From Welwitschia mirabilis (Eukaryota > Gnetophyta > Gnetopsida > Welwitschiales): a DNA stretch of 64,000 nt. A program made the translations under genes and the position numbers. The notes under the pieces were generated by a model, which saw only the letters and a list, made by a program, of their open reading frames with translations, did not search any database and had not been told where the DNA came from. The DNA is taken from the NCBI GenBank assembly GCA_051453625.1, contig JBOZIK010000001.1:73180448-73244447 (forward strand). The letters are read 5' to 3'. Positions 13,210-25,640 of this stretch are shown piece by piece (within the stretch, counting starts at the first letter, position 1; the number at the start of each line of letters is the position of its first letter).

Positions 13210-16200
13210 TGATAGGAAGAAACAATAGAATACTAAGCATACTAATCAAAAGGATCATACAAAGTAATTCTAAGAAATCTAATTTAAAAGAGAACTAACA
13301 AAGAGAATTTTAAAAATAATTACACATAAAGTATTAAAGAAAGGATTATAAAACAAATTGAGAAGAGGACATTAAGCGAGATCTATATAACAAATTCAAG
13401 GTTATCAACAAATAATGAAAGAACTTTACATAAAGTATGAAATAAGATAGATGAGAAGAATATTTACCAAATAATAATATAAGAAGCTATGGAGCAATAT
13501 GTGTAACTGATACAAAAGACTCATTTCAGCAAAGTTTATACATATTTCAAAGAATAATGCATTAAAAAAAAGGAAAAATAAATTGAGAAAGACACCAAGA
13601 AAAATAAATAAATAAACTTAAATTTCAAAGATATATTAAGATAGCATAGTGGAGGATCTCCATCCTTTCATGATTGATAATGAAATCAATTTATGAAAGA
13701 TCCCATAATAAAATACCATCACAAATTAGTAATATAACGGTAAACTAGATATATTTTGCTTACAACAAATAAATATAAATGAGTCATATATTCTAGATCT
13801 TATCAATAGAATATTTTAAAATGCAAATTTTCTTTTCATTTCACTAGAAGACATATTTGGTAGTTTTTGATAACTACTAAGACCATTTTGACATGTCTTA
13901 AGATAAGTATTACAAAATTGGATTAGTAATAGAATTAGGATCAAAAAATAGTAGTGGTATTTAGTGAAGATGTATGAGTGAATAACAAGAGATAAAAGGG
14001 TTCCTTTTTTAATAGCTTTACTTATAAATTATTAAAATTATAATAAGTAGTAATATTTATAGATTTAAATAGTGTCATAAGTGCTAAAGAAAATGTGGCA
14101 AGAGATTATATTAGAGAAATAGAAAGGTGAAAGGTTCTTTAATAGTACTTAAAGAATTATAATTATATGGTATTTCTCCAAGCAAAAATAAATATAAATG
14201 ATCAAATAAGATATTGTACAATACAAGGACTTTTTTATAAGTTGAAGAAGATATTAATTAGTGCTTAATGATTACAAACATATGGGATGGATACTTTACA
14301 TACTTTATCTAGATATATCTCTGATAATTGATTAAATCTCTTTAAAAATTCAAAGATTGAACATCCTTGAAGGATGTTTTAATGGAAAATTTCAAAGATT
14401 TATCATTAATTATTAAAGGTACAAAATCCTTATTTTCCTTAAAAATAAATATAAAAATGTAGCCATTTGTATTAAAATATTTCTACATAATGTTTTTTTA
14501 TTATTTAACAAATAATTTTATATGGTTGTGTTATATTGGAATAAACAAGTAAATAAATATTAGAATAACATAAAGGAGGATTAAAAATTTATAATGAAAT
14601 AACTTAAATAAAAACCAAGTGATATACACTATGTATCTTAAAGCTAAATTGATACCTTTCAGAAAAGAGTTTATTTGTCAACTTAAAGCATATGTTTATA
14701 ATCTCTTAAGTTCCATTATTAGTAAATTTTCTAAAAGATTATTTTGTGTGATTTAAGATAGGTATTATAAAAAAATGATTTTCCTTAAAAATGAAATATT
14801 CAAGAGTAATTTTTTCATTATAATTATAGAGAATTTTAGATTATTAAAAAATGAAAAGAACTTTAAAGGATTTGGAACAACATAGAAAGAAATATGAAAA
14901 TTTATTTTAAAATATTAGAGGAGACATTTTTTTTTAAGTTTACTTCTTTAAATGCTACTCTAGCCTTCTTTATATAAATTCAAATTAGTAAGATAAGTAC
15001 ATGATATAATCATTCAAAGATTAAAATGGAAAATTGATCTTATATCCCTCAAAAATAGTGGATGTGTTGACTTTGCAACTAGAATTTTGTTGAAGATGAA
15101 TATCTTATCTCTCTTGAATAACCTTTAATAAATAACATATAAAATAAATAGCACATCAAATCTCATTATTTAGTTTAATTATTACAACTTTTATTAAAAT
15201 TATAGGTAATTTTATAATTGAAACCTTTAATAATATATCATCAACATTTCTTTTCTCAAGTAAATCCTTATTGTCTTGGGATATAATATAAAATTTCAAT
15301 TACAATTTTAGTTTCATCCATCTTGAATGCCAATCCAACTTTTAAGTTCATGTTTATACTTAGAAGAATAATTTTATTAAAAATGCTTGAAATATTATAG
15401 ATCTACTATGTTATCATGTAAATTCATCTTTACTAGGGAAAGTTGTTAATCTTCATTAAAAGTTTTAACCTTCAATTACCAAATCACCTTTTTTAACTTG
15501 AAAATGTAAGTACATGCTATATAATATCTTTTAATCATTGAAGTTATTTATCTTTATCTTTAAATTGATATCATATCTAAAGATTAAGAAAAATTAAGAA
15601 ATTTAGAAAATCATAAATTTAAAACTAATCCTTAGAATATCATAAGACATTTTGCATAAGTTACATAAATAAGTATCTAGTAATGATTTCCTATGCATTT
15701 GTGATTAAAATAAAACATTTATTTAAAATAAAAATTATGGTTCAAAAATCAAACTAATAAAATTTAAATTTTTAAATAGTTAAAATGTTAATTTAATCAT
15801 GATCAAAATTTATAACAATCTAAGATCTTACTACCTTATAACAGCTAATTATAGAATCGAAACAACCATAGAGGTAGGTAAATAAGTATTTTCAATTGAC
15901 ATATTTTTAGCTTAATAAATCTTAGTCTAAATAAAAAAATTTTAAAATTAAAGATAAACTAACTCTAAATAAATATTAAACAAAAATAAAATGCATATTA
16001 CCATAAATTTTATACTGGTTTGAAATAAACCCCACTTCACCCTTAGAAGATATTCAAATAACTAGGATCTTCTAAATCTTAGCTGAATCAAGAAGATAGC
16101 GAGCTAGCAAGGCTATTATAAATCTTAGTTTAATCAAGAAGATATCTAAATAGTAAGGCTATTCTAAATCTTCATTGAATAATTAATATAAAGGTTTTCA

Positions 16201-18313
16201 AAGTTAACATATAATATTAACATTTATACTTTTATAAGTTAGGTGAGAAAGAGAATGAATCCTTGGTGCTCACAGTTACTCAAAAATGTAAGTAATATAG
16301 AACAGTCCTTATTTATAAAACAAGGTACAGATTTTAACATAAAGGATAAAGATTTAATAGTAATATGTTTTAGCTATGCCAAAATTATAAGTAACCTTTT
16401 TACATACATTTTCTAAGATTAGCAAATCCCTGATGCTAAAGATAAAAGATAATTTTCTTTATAAAGATCCCCTAAAAAAGATAGTTGCTAGTAAATTAAC
16501 CATTTGATGAAGAAATCTAGTAATAAATAAATGACACTAAAAAATAAAATAATTACTAAACTAATTAAAATTAATTTTATCCATAGGTTTAGTTCACCTA
16601 ATAAGGTACCTAGTCAACTCCATTAAGGACAAGATCTAGACAAAGAATAGTTTATTTAACTTGATCAGGGATATAATTGTCCTAACCTAAACAAGTCTAA
16701 CATTTTTTTCAACTTAATGATGGTTTGATTATTTGAATTAGGATACCTTAATAGGTCCATTATAGGTCTGATGGTCCTAATTAGGATCTAATTGATCACA
16801 TCTTTAAAAAATTAAAGCTAAGATTAAAAATGACATCAGTCTTTGACCATCCTCTAATGTTGAAATACTACTGAATAAATCTATACCACATATTTCATTT
16901 TTGCAATCATAATATTTATGAGTTTGACATCAATTAAAAATATAAAGTCTAATAATCTTCCCATTTAACATTTATGGAAAACAGATAAAAAGGATTTCAA
17001 ATTAACATTAACAAAACCTAAGGAATTAACATTGTAAGATTTCCCTAAGAAATTGATTCATGAATAAATTAATTTAAAAAAGTATAATATGTTTATTTTA
17101 GTTAGAATAAAATATGATTACATGTTAAGCTTATGTCTAGTACAAAATATTATAACACTACATATATCTAATTACAAAACATTATGCCTTTTATTTTCTT
17201 AAATAACAAAAACTTTAGTACTATATTTTTCTAATTACAAAAATATTACTAAGTAAGTACTGATACATCTAAGTAAGTATTATATTTCTTCCCCTTTTAA
17301 CATCAATGATAAAGAAAATACAAAAACATATAAATAGAGATAGAAAGTAATACTCAGATTTAAGCTCAAAAGAATATCTTTCTAAGAGGAACTCTTTAAC
17401 ATCTGAGGAATCATCTTATGCTTCCTCACTTGAAGTATTAGAAATAGTAGTACTTAAAGAAACAAGATATTATTTAATGTAATGAGTTCTAAACTCAACT
17501 TTCTTAAAAAGAGAGATAGCATTTAATGTTAAGGAGAAAGATTAACAGGAGGAGTTTTGAGAGTTTGTAATGGAATTGTTTTTTAAAAATATGTATCCTA
17601 GATAAGATAAAACATTTAATGGCATTCATTGTAGTAAGAAACTCAAGCTTAAGATAAAATATAATGTTGGAAAATGCCCAAATATTTGTAATAGGGAAAA
17701 AATAGGATAAATATATAGACTTATGATATTCCAGCTAAGAAACTAGGATTTTTACAAATAATAAAAGGAACATTACTATATTAATTTTTAAATAATAAAA
17801 TAAAGTAAGTAATGATTAGAATTTTCATTATTTTAGCCAACAAGTAAAAGACTATTATAAATGAAGATTAAGTGAATAAAAAACAAAATCTATTAAGAAG
17901 AGAGAAGATAGGAAGAGTATTCTTTTAAATGATATTTATTTCATAGAGTGTCCTTTTCACTTGATTTTTATTCTTCATACTATCTATAAGTGGTCATAGA
18001 TATTTAAACCTTCCTCCTAGGATTTTCATAACATTTGAAATACGATATATGTGAATTAAAATGTTCTGACTAAGGTAGTTAAGTTTAAATTCTTAAAATT
18101 GAAATAAGAATATAAGAAGAGCATACTCTAGATTCAAAACATTTATAAAATAGAGAAGTCCTAGCTTGCTTAGTAACTTTTTGAGGTCTCTTTAACTCAT
18201 GAATATCATGAGATTTATAATTCCTTTCATAATACACTAGATTCTCTTTTTTACTAAGAACTTATTAATATTTTCTTTTAGCATTCTTATTAAAAAATAG
18301 AATGATATCTTAT
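13210..18313. other. Unassigned AT-rich stretch between two retrotransposons
   Basis: No ORF or family hallmark found on either strand. The composition and lack of any gene-like stretch suggest very old retrotransposon remains. The only structure noted is the 46-bp tandem repeat at 16071-16180. Confidence 0.4.
16071..16180 (+). repeat. 46-bp tandem repeat, about 2.4 units
   Basis: Units 16071-16116, 16117-16162 and a partial unit 16163-16180. Each starts with 't-taaatctt' and the full units end 'caaggctat' or 'taaggctat'. The first two units differ at about 9 of 46 positions. Confidence 0.85.
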
Positions 18314-19418
18314 TGTTCCACCATCTAGTTGTCAATTGATAATAAACCAAAGCTCTCTAGTAAAATAGTAATAACCTAAACATGTTGTACAATTTAAAGT
18401 AATCCTACCAATTAGAATCACAAAACAAACACAATACATACTAGCTAAAACATGAGAACTACATATAAGTATTATGAACTAACATGAATAACTTTAAGAA
18501 AACTTGAAAAATCAATAGATCGTTGACTAGCCTCTATCTATAAATTGACTATCTATTACAGAAACCTCAATATAATAACCAACAATTAATCATCTCTCTT
18601 AAAGTGGTCAATACCCTAATTCAAAAAGTTCTAGATTTATTTTATGATTAATGAAATCATCAAAAGGATCAATAACCTATAGATATACCAAAACATGAAG
18701 ATTTCATCAAGGATTTAACTAAGAAAGAATAGGGATCAACTAATTTAGGGACCAATCAAAAAGCAATATAAGGTTGAATGACATGCACTTAGTTGTAACT
18801 AAAACTAGTTATTGAAGATCAAATCTAATCATTAAACAAAGTCTTTGGAGGGATAAATAACTATTCTAAATGGTGCTAATAGTCATATCTCATGTAGTGA
18901 TAACCTAAAATAGTAAAAATACACTTGTTATACATAGAATAACTATTATATGAATTAAAAACTTATGACCTATTGATCTATCAACTTTAACTATCTGTTT
19001 CACACACTCCATCTTCCTACTTTTGATGGTCTATCTTCATTATACTACTCATTTCTATAAATTAAGTTGACTGGGCTTATTTGAAAGTTGAGGATTACTA
19101 TAAAATCTTGGTTACAAGGTTAAGAACTATTACAAAGCCTCGTTAAAGTGTTTATTAGAGGCTATACTTAGTTATAAAGAAAATGGCTTATTTTCTCTAC
19201 TTTATACTTTTTCTATCTCATATGCTTAGTATTATATTCTGCTAAATTGGTTAAATCATTTCCTATAATATTACTTTAACTATTAATTAATTGAAAATAA
19301 ATTTAATTTTATTACATTACAATTATTAATGTTCCAACTTAGTATTAAGCTTTTAAATTATAAAAACAACCTATGATGTCCTATTTAGTCCTTCTCTCTA
19401 AGATAGTTAATCCTAAAA
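18314..19418 (+). repeat. 5' LTR of SIRE-type Ty1/copia element
   Basis: About 1.1 kb, collinear with 35249-36342. Shared blocks include 'tctagttgt' near the start, 'gaagatttcat', 'agaataactattatatg', 'atctatcaactt', 'ttggttaaatcatt' and 'ttacattacaattatta' near the end. It lies directly before a tRNA-iMet type primer site. The many short 'ggtcaa'/'ttgac' motifs inside are characteristic of this region and its paralogue. Confidence 0.8.
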
Positions 19419-19420
19419 AT

Positions 19421-19432
19421 TGCTATTAGAGC
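19421..19432 (+). other. Primer binding site of the SIRE-type element
   Basis: 'tgctattagagc' matches TGGTATCAGAGC at 10 of 12 positions, two bases beyond the LTR end. A 10-base assembly gap (19433-19442) follows immediately. Confidence 0.75.
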
Positions 19433-19499
19433 NNNNNNNNNNATAAGATTTTTTTTTTATTGTTGTTATTTAACTATTTAATAGGAATTCAATAATGAA

Positions 19500-21020
19500 A
19501 GGCCACTCAATCAACCATTCATCTCAATTTAATGCTAACAAACATGAATTTGGGAAGACTAGGAGGTAGTTGTTTATTAAGGTACTAAATTTCAATTATT
19601 GGATCATTGTATAAGATGTATTTTCTCCACCTATGATAGCAATAGAAAATAATGGTATAACTATATCTATTTTTAATAAAATAATTAAAAAAAAGATGGA
19701 TAAAAGTACAAAGCTATTCTACACAAAAAGCTCATGCATGGTATATGTTATGGACTTAATGCAAAAGGTTATAAGAAGCTAAGAAATTTTAAAACTACTA
19801 CAAATCTTTAAGGTTACTTTTAGGTGACTTGTTAAGTAGTTAATTAAATTAATGAAATGAAGAAACAAATGTTGATAACCAAATTTAATAAGATTAAAAT
19901 TCAAGAGGATGAAACATTGTCATATTTCCAAAACAAATTAATGAACGTTGTAAATGGCCTATGTAGAATTAAGAAGATATTTAAAACTAGTTAAATTATT
20001 AATAAGATATTAAGATAACTTACAAAGGCATATGGGAATAAGGTATTATCAATTGGATACACAATGAATACTAAGAAAATAAAATTAAAGGAATTGGTAG
20101 TTCATATTCTAAACTTTGAGATACAACATCTCCATAGAAGTAATAAAAGAAAACATATGGCTCTAAATGGTAATTAATTATCCTATTTCAAAGCTAAAAA
20201 TGATGATACTTCTAGTTCTTATTCCTTTAATTTTGATTCTAACATGGATGAAGAGTTTGTGTGTTTTACTAGAAAGTTTAAAAATATATTAATAGGTAAA
20301 AAGTATAAAGTAGAAAGAATCACAATGAATATATCTCTAAATCCAAGGGTAAATTAAGAGAGAATATTATCCAATGATATGCATCCAAAGGATATGAACA
20401 CATGGTAGTTTAAGGTTCAAACATTAAGGAAAATTAGCATCAATAAATATGCAATGTAGCCACTTATAATAGTGATGATTTAGATAGATAAGATGGTTAG
20501 ATTAATACAGGATTATCATTGATAACTTTCATCTTATGAAATGTTTTTTTAATGTCTAAGGTAAATGAAGGTTTTAGTTTTGATTTGATTAAACCTCATG
20601 AACTAGAATTGAAAAATGTTTTAGATCTTATAAGAAATGAAGGAAGTGATGATGAAGAGGACTAATTTTCCAACATTAGTTGTGATGACATGACTAAAGT
20701 GGAAGAGAATAAAGATGATGAGGTTGATAATAACATTTAAGATAAATCCTTTAGGGAAGCATACCAAGGGCTCTACGAGAAAAGTATGAATATCTTCAAG
20801 GATAATATCCATCTTAAAATAGGTATTACAAAATATGAGAAAGAGGAAAATATCATCTTATATAAGCTAGAGCTAGCAAAGAGAAATTTAATAACAAAAG
20901 TCACATTCTATTAGAAGGAATTAAATGTCTTTAAAACATCTTCAAAGCTAGAGAATAAGAAAGCGAGTACTTAATTTTGAAAACTAATGATTCAGAAAAT
21001 ATTATTTTGATCTTTTCTAT
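19500..21020 (+). pseudogene. SIRE-type copia gag (capsid and coiled-coil tail)
   Basis: The N-terminal part reads 'GHSINHSSQFNANKHEFGK' at about 19500. The middle, 'KLMNVVNGLCRIKKIFKTS' (about 19940-20000) with 'LTKAYGNKVLSIGYTMNTK' after it, corresponds to the UBN2-type gag domain ('DIVNSLKALGK...LPK.WEAKVTAI'). The tail around 20600-20960 carries an acidic patch ('EGSDDEED'), then 'REAYQGLYEKSMNIF' and 'YKLELAKRNLITKVTF', the long coiled-coil region typical of SIRE/Maximus gag. Gag would assemble virus-like particles in the cytoplasm. Many stops; no intact zinc knuckle was seen where expected (about 20350-20520). Confidence 0.75.
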
Positions 21021-21399
21021 AGATCACTATTTATTAAAAAATATGCTATTTAAGTAAAGAATACCAAGTAATAAGAGTGGATTAGGATATATCCATCACT
21101 CTCTTCTTCATTTTTTCTTACATCATTAAACAAGAATGAAGCTTCAATCACAAAAGGCTCCAAATCAAGTAGCATCCAACCATATTCTCAAAATATTGAA
21201 TTTAGTAGTTTATTAAAAAAAAAAAAGAGGTGACAAATCACTTTTATAATAGTCCTAGGCATACAAAACTTAATGTTTATATTATCAATGCATTTTCTAA
21301 ATTTAACACCTTACTTTGATTTTAATTCATTATAAAAATCACTAATTTTTATACTAGATGAATTAATGGTAAAGCACAAAACATGTTTTAATTGATACT

Positions 21400-22330
21400 A
21401 CTTTATCTAGCATTGATGATGTGTATTGATATTTTCATAGTGATCACTAAAGATACATGATGAGAGATACAAGTAGATTCATGAAGATGGAAAAATGTAG
21501 TGGAGGTATTGTGACTGTTGGAAATAATGGTAAGGCACTAGGGAATGGAATTGGCATTGCTAATGGTAAGGACTTTTCAACTATTCATAATGCACTCTAC
21601 ATTAATGGGTTAAAATATAACCTTCTAAGCACCAATCATATTTATAATATAGGTATACATATATTTTTTGTTACTTTCAATTATCATGTTCTTAATAAAA
21701 ATGATAATGTTATTATTTAAGATGATATAAAATGAGATTGCATATTTCATTAAATAGTCATTAGAAAGTAAATGTCTTTATTCGATTTCATCTACTGAGT
21801 GTAGATTATAGCATAAGTGAGTAGGTCATGTAAGTTACAAAAATTTGCTCAACATGACTAAAAATGATATAATAAATGGTTTGCCCACAATCAACAAGGT
21901 TAAATATGAGTTGTATAGAGCATGTCAACTAGGTAAATAGACCTATAAGATATTTTTAAAGATGGATTAAATTTCATCCTTGAGTGCCTTAGATTTGCTT
22001 CATTTGGTTGGATTCTCAATATTTACAAGGGTTTTATTCTTAAGATAAAATAATAAAAGCTTTGATAAGTTTAAAGTATCATGTATAAGATTAAAAAGTA
22101 AAACTAGATAAAACACTAAGAGGATTACAAGTGATCATGAAGGAGAGTTTGAAAATTAGAAGTTTGAGGATTGGTATTAAGATAAGGGGGTTGTGCATGA
22201 ATTACCAGCCCATAGGACACCTTAATAGGGGTTTGTAAAAAATAATCATAATGATGTTATAAGAGAAGCACATACCCAAGAGGTTTTGGATAGAATGCTT
22301 TAAAACATCTTGTTATATATCTAATTCAGC
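21400..22330 (+). pseudogene. SIRE-type copia protease C-terminus, pre-integrase and start of integrase
   Basis: The frame 21457-21720 carries 'RDTSRFMKMEKCSGGIVTVG' and 'LYINGLKYNLLSTNHIYNIG'. This is the segment after the aspartic protease active site and the GAG-pre-integrase start of Ty1/copia ('HMTGD...VTFGDN...GLKHNLLSISQLCD'). The active-site stretch just upstream (about 21425-21455) is mutated. 'MVCPQSTRLNMSCIEH' (about 21878-21925) is the HHCC zinc region ('GLPKIKFEK...CDACQLGK'). The catalytic core of the integrase is largely missing or too decayed to see between about 22000 and 22600. Confidence 0.8.
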
Positions 22331-22599
22331 TTTTCCAAGGCTTGGTATGACTAAGATACCTAATGTAATTTGAAAAGATAAGAAATAAAATGCATCATAT
22401 TTTACGATTTTTGGGAGTAAGTGCAATATTTTAAAGAATGGTATAAACATAAAAATTTATAATTCCAAATAAGTAGAAGGTATTTTTATAAGATGCTCAA
22501 ATATTAGTAAAAAATACAGAGTATTCAACGTGAGTTTTAAAAGAGTGAAAAATGTTTTTATATTAGGATTAATGAAGAAGAAAGTAAGATAAAAAATAA

Positions 22600-23790
22600 T
22601 GATAAAGAAGTATAGTTAAGTAATGAAATAATTACATTAAATACTCAAATAGCTAATTCTATCCTCTTTAGTTTTCATTTTTCACCTAAGGATTCTTCAA
22701 CATCCACCTCTTAAGAAAAAACAAAGGACATTAACATGTTAAATGATTGGTTAATAGGCCTAGTCATTGGTAATGTCTTTAATCAGAATAAGACAAGGAT
22801 CTCCCTATGTACTAATATTTATTTTGTCTTAACATTAGAGTCTAATAATTTTGAAGAGACTAAAAACGATGAATGTGGGATTAATGCTATGTAAGAAGAA
22901 CTCAACTAATTTAAACGGATGAAGTATGGGAGTTTGATCTAATATAGGATCACAGTGTTATGAGAATTAAATGGGTCTTCAAAAATAAATTAAATGAAAA
23001 TTTTAAAGTTGTAGGAAACAAATAAAGGTTAGTGACTCAAGTACATACCCCAATGAGAGGGATTAACTTTAAATAAACCTTTACACTAGTTGCTATACTT
23101 ATATCCATTTAAATTTTTCTAACCTTCTCTTCCTTTTATACTATTACAATTTATCAAATAGATGCTAAAAGTATTTTCATTAATGGATCATTAAATGAGT
23201 TACTCTATTTAAAAAAACCCCCTAGTTTTGAAGAATTAGGGTATTCTAACCATGTTTACAAGTTAAAGAAAGAGCTCTATAGATTCAAGTAAGAACCATG
23301 GGCATATTATGAAAAAGTAACCTCTTTTATTATTGAACATAATTTATTAGAGGTAAAATTAAAAAAGGCTTTGATTATCAAAAAACTAAATTTGGTTTTC
23401 TACTTGTTCAAAATTATGTTGATGATATTATGTTTGGCTCAACCTTAGATTCTATGGTTCATGATTTTACTAGACATATGACTGACCATTATGATTTTAC
23501 TATACATATGACTAACCATTTTGAAATGAATTATCTTGGTAAGCTACACATGTTTTGTAGATCATAGATCAAACAAAGTATAACTGATGTTTTCTTATCA
23601 TAATAGAAATTTACACATAAATTGTTCAATAACTTTAGATTAGAAAATAGTAAACCTACCTCTATGCCCATGGAAATGAATGATAATATTAATGTTGATG
23701 ATAAGGTAAAGATGTGGATACCAAACTACATCATAGCATGATTAGAATCATTCTCCGCCTCATAGTAAGTAGATGAAACATTACATTTGT
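22600..23790 (+). pseudogene. SIRE-type copia reverse transcriptase
   Basis: 'WVFKNKLNEN' (about 22972-23001) marks the RT entry. 'PMRGINFK.TFTLVAILISI' (about 23051-23107) and 'YQIDAKSIFINGSLNE' (about 23154-23201) are the fingers/palm blocks. 'LLVQNYVDDIMFGST' (about 23402-23446) keeps the YVDD catalytic motif intact. 'MNYLGKLHMF' and 'FRLENSKPTSMPME' (about 23635-23675) finish the domain. A 30-base unit is duplicated at about 23458-23517 ('atgattttactagacatatg' and 'atgattttactatacatatg'), a local slippage event. Stops elsewhere make the copy dead. Confidence 0.85.
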
Positions 23791-23849
23791 AGTAGGACTA
23801 TGTGTCTAGTATCAAGATAAACTTAAGAGTTACATTTAAAAATAATTAA

Positions 23850-24400
23850 GAGGATTCTCAAGTATGTGAATGAAATTTTATACTATGATATTTACTTTCT
23901 AAGAGAATCTACTTTACAACTTTATAAATATCATAATGCTAATTGAGCTAAGTCTAGACAACATAGGAAAAGTACTTGTCTTTACTATCTCTTTGTAGGA
24001 TATTTTTTAATTAGTTGGAATAGCAAGAAGCAATCATATGTTTCCTTTTAAACCATTAAAGCCAAATATGTAGTAGCTAATAGTTGTGTAGGACAAGCTT
24101 TATGCGTCTGTTATGTACTTAAGGACTTAGACATTACTAAACTTTATACTTCAACATATTGTAATAACTCTAATTCAATAATAATCTCTAAGAATCATGT
24201 CCTTCATTCTAAAATCAATCACATTAACATTTGGTATAATATTAGTAAGGGCCATGTAGAGCACAAGGATATCCACCTTAAATACATTTCCATTGATCAT
24301 CAGCTAGCTATTATTCTTATCAAATCTCTTTCTTAAGACCAGTTTATCACAATTTGTAAATCATTCAATATTGGTCTTATCCTTGAATTATTAACTTATC
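23850..24400 (+). pseudogene. SIRE-type copia RNase H
   Basis: 'SRQHRKSTCLYYLFVGYFLI' (about 23950-24010) equals 'RKSTSGTCQFLG', and 'AKYVVANSCVGQAL' (about 24061-24102) equals 'AEYVAAGSCCAQLL'. 'IIISKNHVLHSKINHINIWY' (about 24180-24240) and 'GHVEHKDIHLKYISIDHQLA' (about 24252-24312) close the domain. It ends about 50 bases before the LTR of the nested element at 24448, so pol was nearly complete when that insertion happened. Confidence 0.85.
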
Positions 24401-24447
24401 TCATCTTCTTGATATACTTAAAACCCCTTGTTCATGTCTTTTCATAT

Positions 24448-25640
24448 TGTAGGTTTATAACATGTAAAACTTAATAACTATATTAAGTATATCAACTAAT
24501 TTAGCTTAAATAAAAATATTAAATTAACTTTTTTTAATGAAAATATTCCTTTTATCACTTTTAATATCATTTATAAAGTTATGCATTTTCCCATGATGGT
24601 TTTACATATTATACTACATTCTAGAGCACATGTGAAAAGATGAAAGAATTCCAGTGGAAAATGCTAGTGACATTAATGGCCTAGATGTAGTGCTAGTCTT
24701 ATGAAAAATCATTTTAAAATTTACATTTTGGAATTATCTTGAAAAAACAAACAAATTCCAATTATGATATTAGATAGTTACAACATTAAAATTAGTTAAA
24801 ATCTTTAACTACAAAAGTGTTACATTTTTACTATTAAAATCTAAATGAAAAAGCCTATTTGTAAAACCTTAATCATGTATTTGCCTATAGAAAGGGCCAA
24901 GTACCACTCATTATAAAATATTTAGCTAGAGAAATCTTAGTACCCCTTTGAACATAGGATCATAATTATGTCATTCTAATCTTTCTCTTTGGAAGTGGGG
25001 TAGCCTCAAAACTAACTTGATGATTTTACATCAACCTTAGATTTATTTATTTAGTGTCTTATAATTTTTGCTATTCTATTAATAAAAGATGTTAGTTCTT
25101 CCTTCTTCATTTTAAATTGCAAGTCATTTTATACATTTAATGTTAAATTGAATCTATGTGTTTACTAGGTATTTTCCCTTACGTCGGTCTCTCTTACTTA
25201 TCTTTTGGTTTATAATTTATCTTTACTTGATGATATTTACGAATTATCTTCCTACTTGTCTTATTTACATTTAGATTGTAACGACCCAAAGTAATTAAGG
25301 TATCTCACCACTACTCATGTAGTGAATAGAAGTATGTCATCATAATCTGAGCTATAACAAATTCATCTTTTTAAGGATTAGTTATAAATTTACACTATAT
25401 CATTAAATAGAAGTATTTATTTTTTAGAATATATAATTTAGTTCTTTGAGTGTGTATTTACTTTTATAATTTCATCATTTAAAATACCTTTAATTACTTC
25501 TAGTTTTACTTGATTCTACTTATAGTTTTTCTTTACATTGTTTCATCATTTTCTACTAGAGTTATTCCTAGGAAGAAAATTATACAAGTACTTGCTATAA
25601 TGTGAGTCTTAGTTAATTTATAAAAGTTGATTACAAATAG
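24448..25640 (+). repeat. 5' LTR of nested Athila-like Ty3/gypsy element
   Basis: About 1.2 kb, collinear with 30890-32087. Shared blocks include 'taacatgtaaaa' at the start, 'ttcccatgatg', 'gctagt', 'aaagtgt', 'acttgat-attttacatcaac' and 'tctcaccactactcatg'. A TATA-like 'gcctatagaaagggcc' lies at about 24883, matching a better-kept box in the 3' copy. The right end is uncertain by about 20 bases. Confidence 0.75.
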
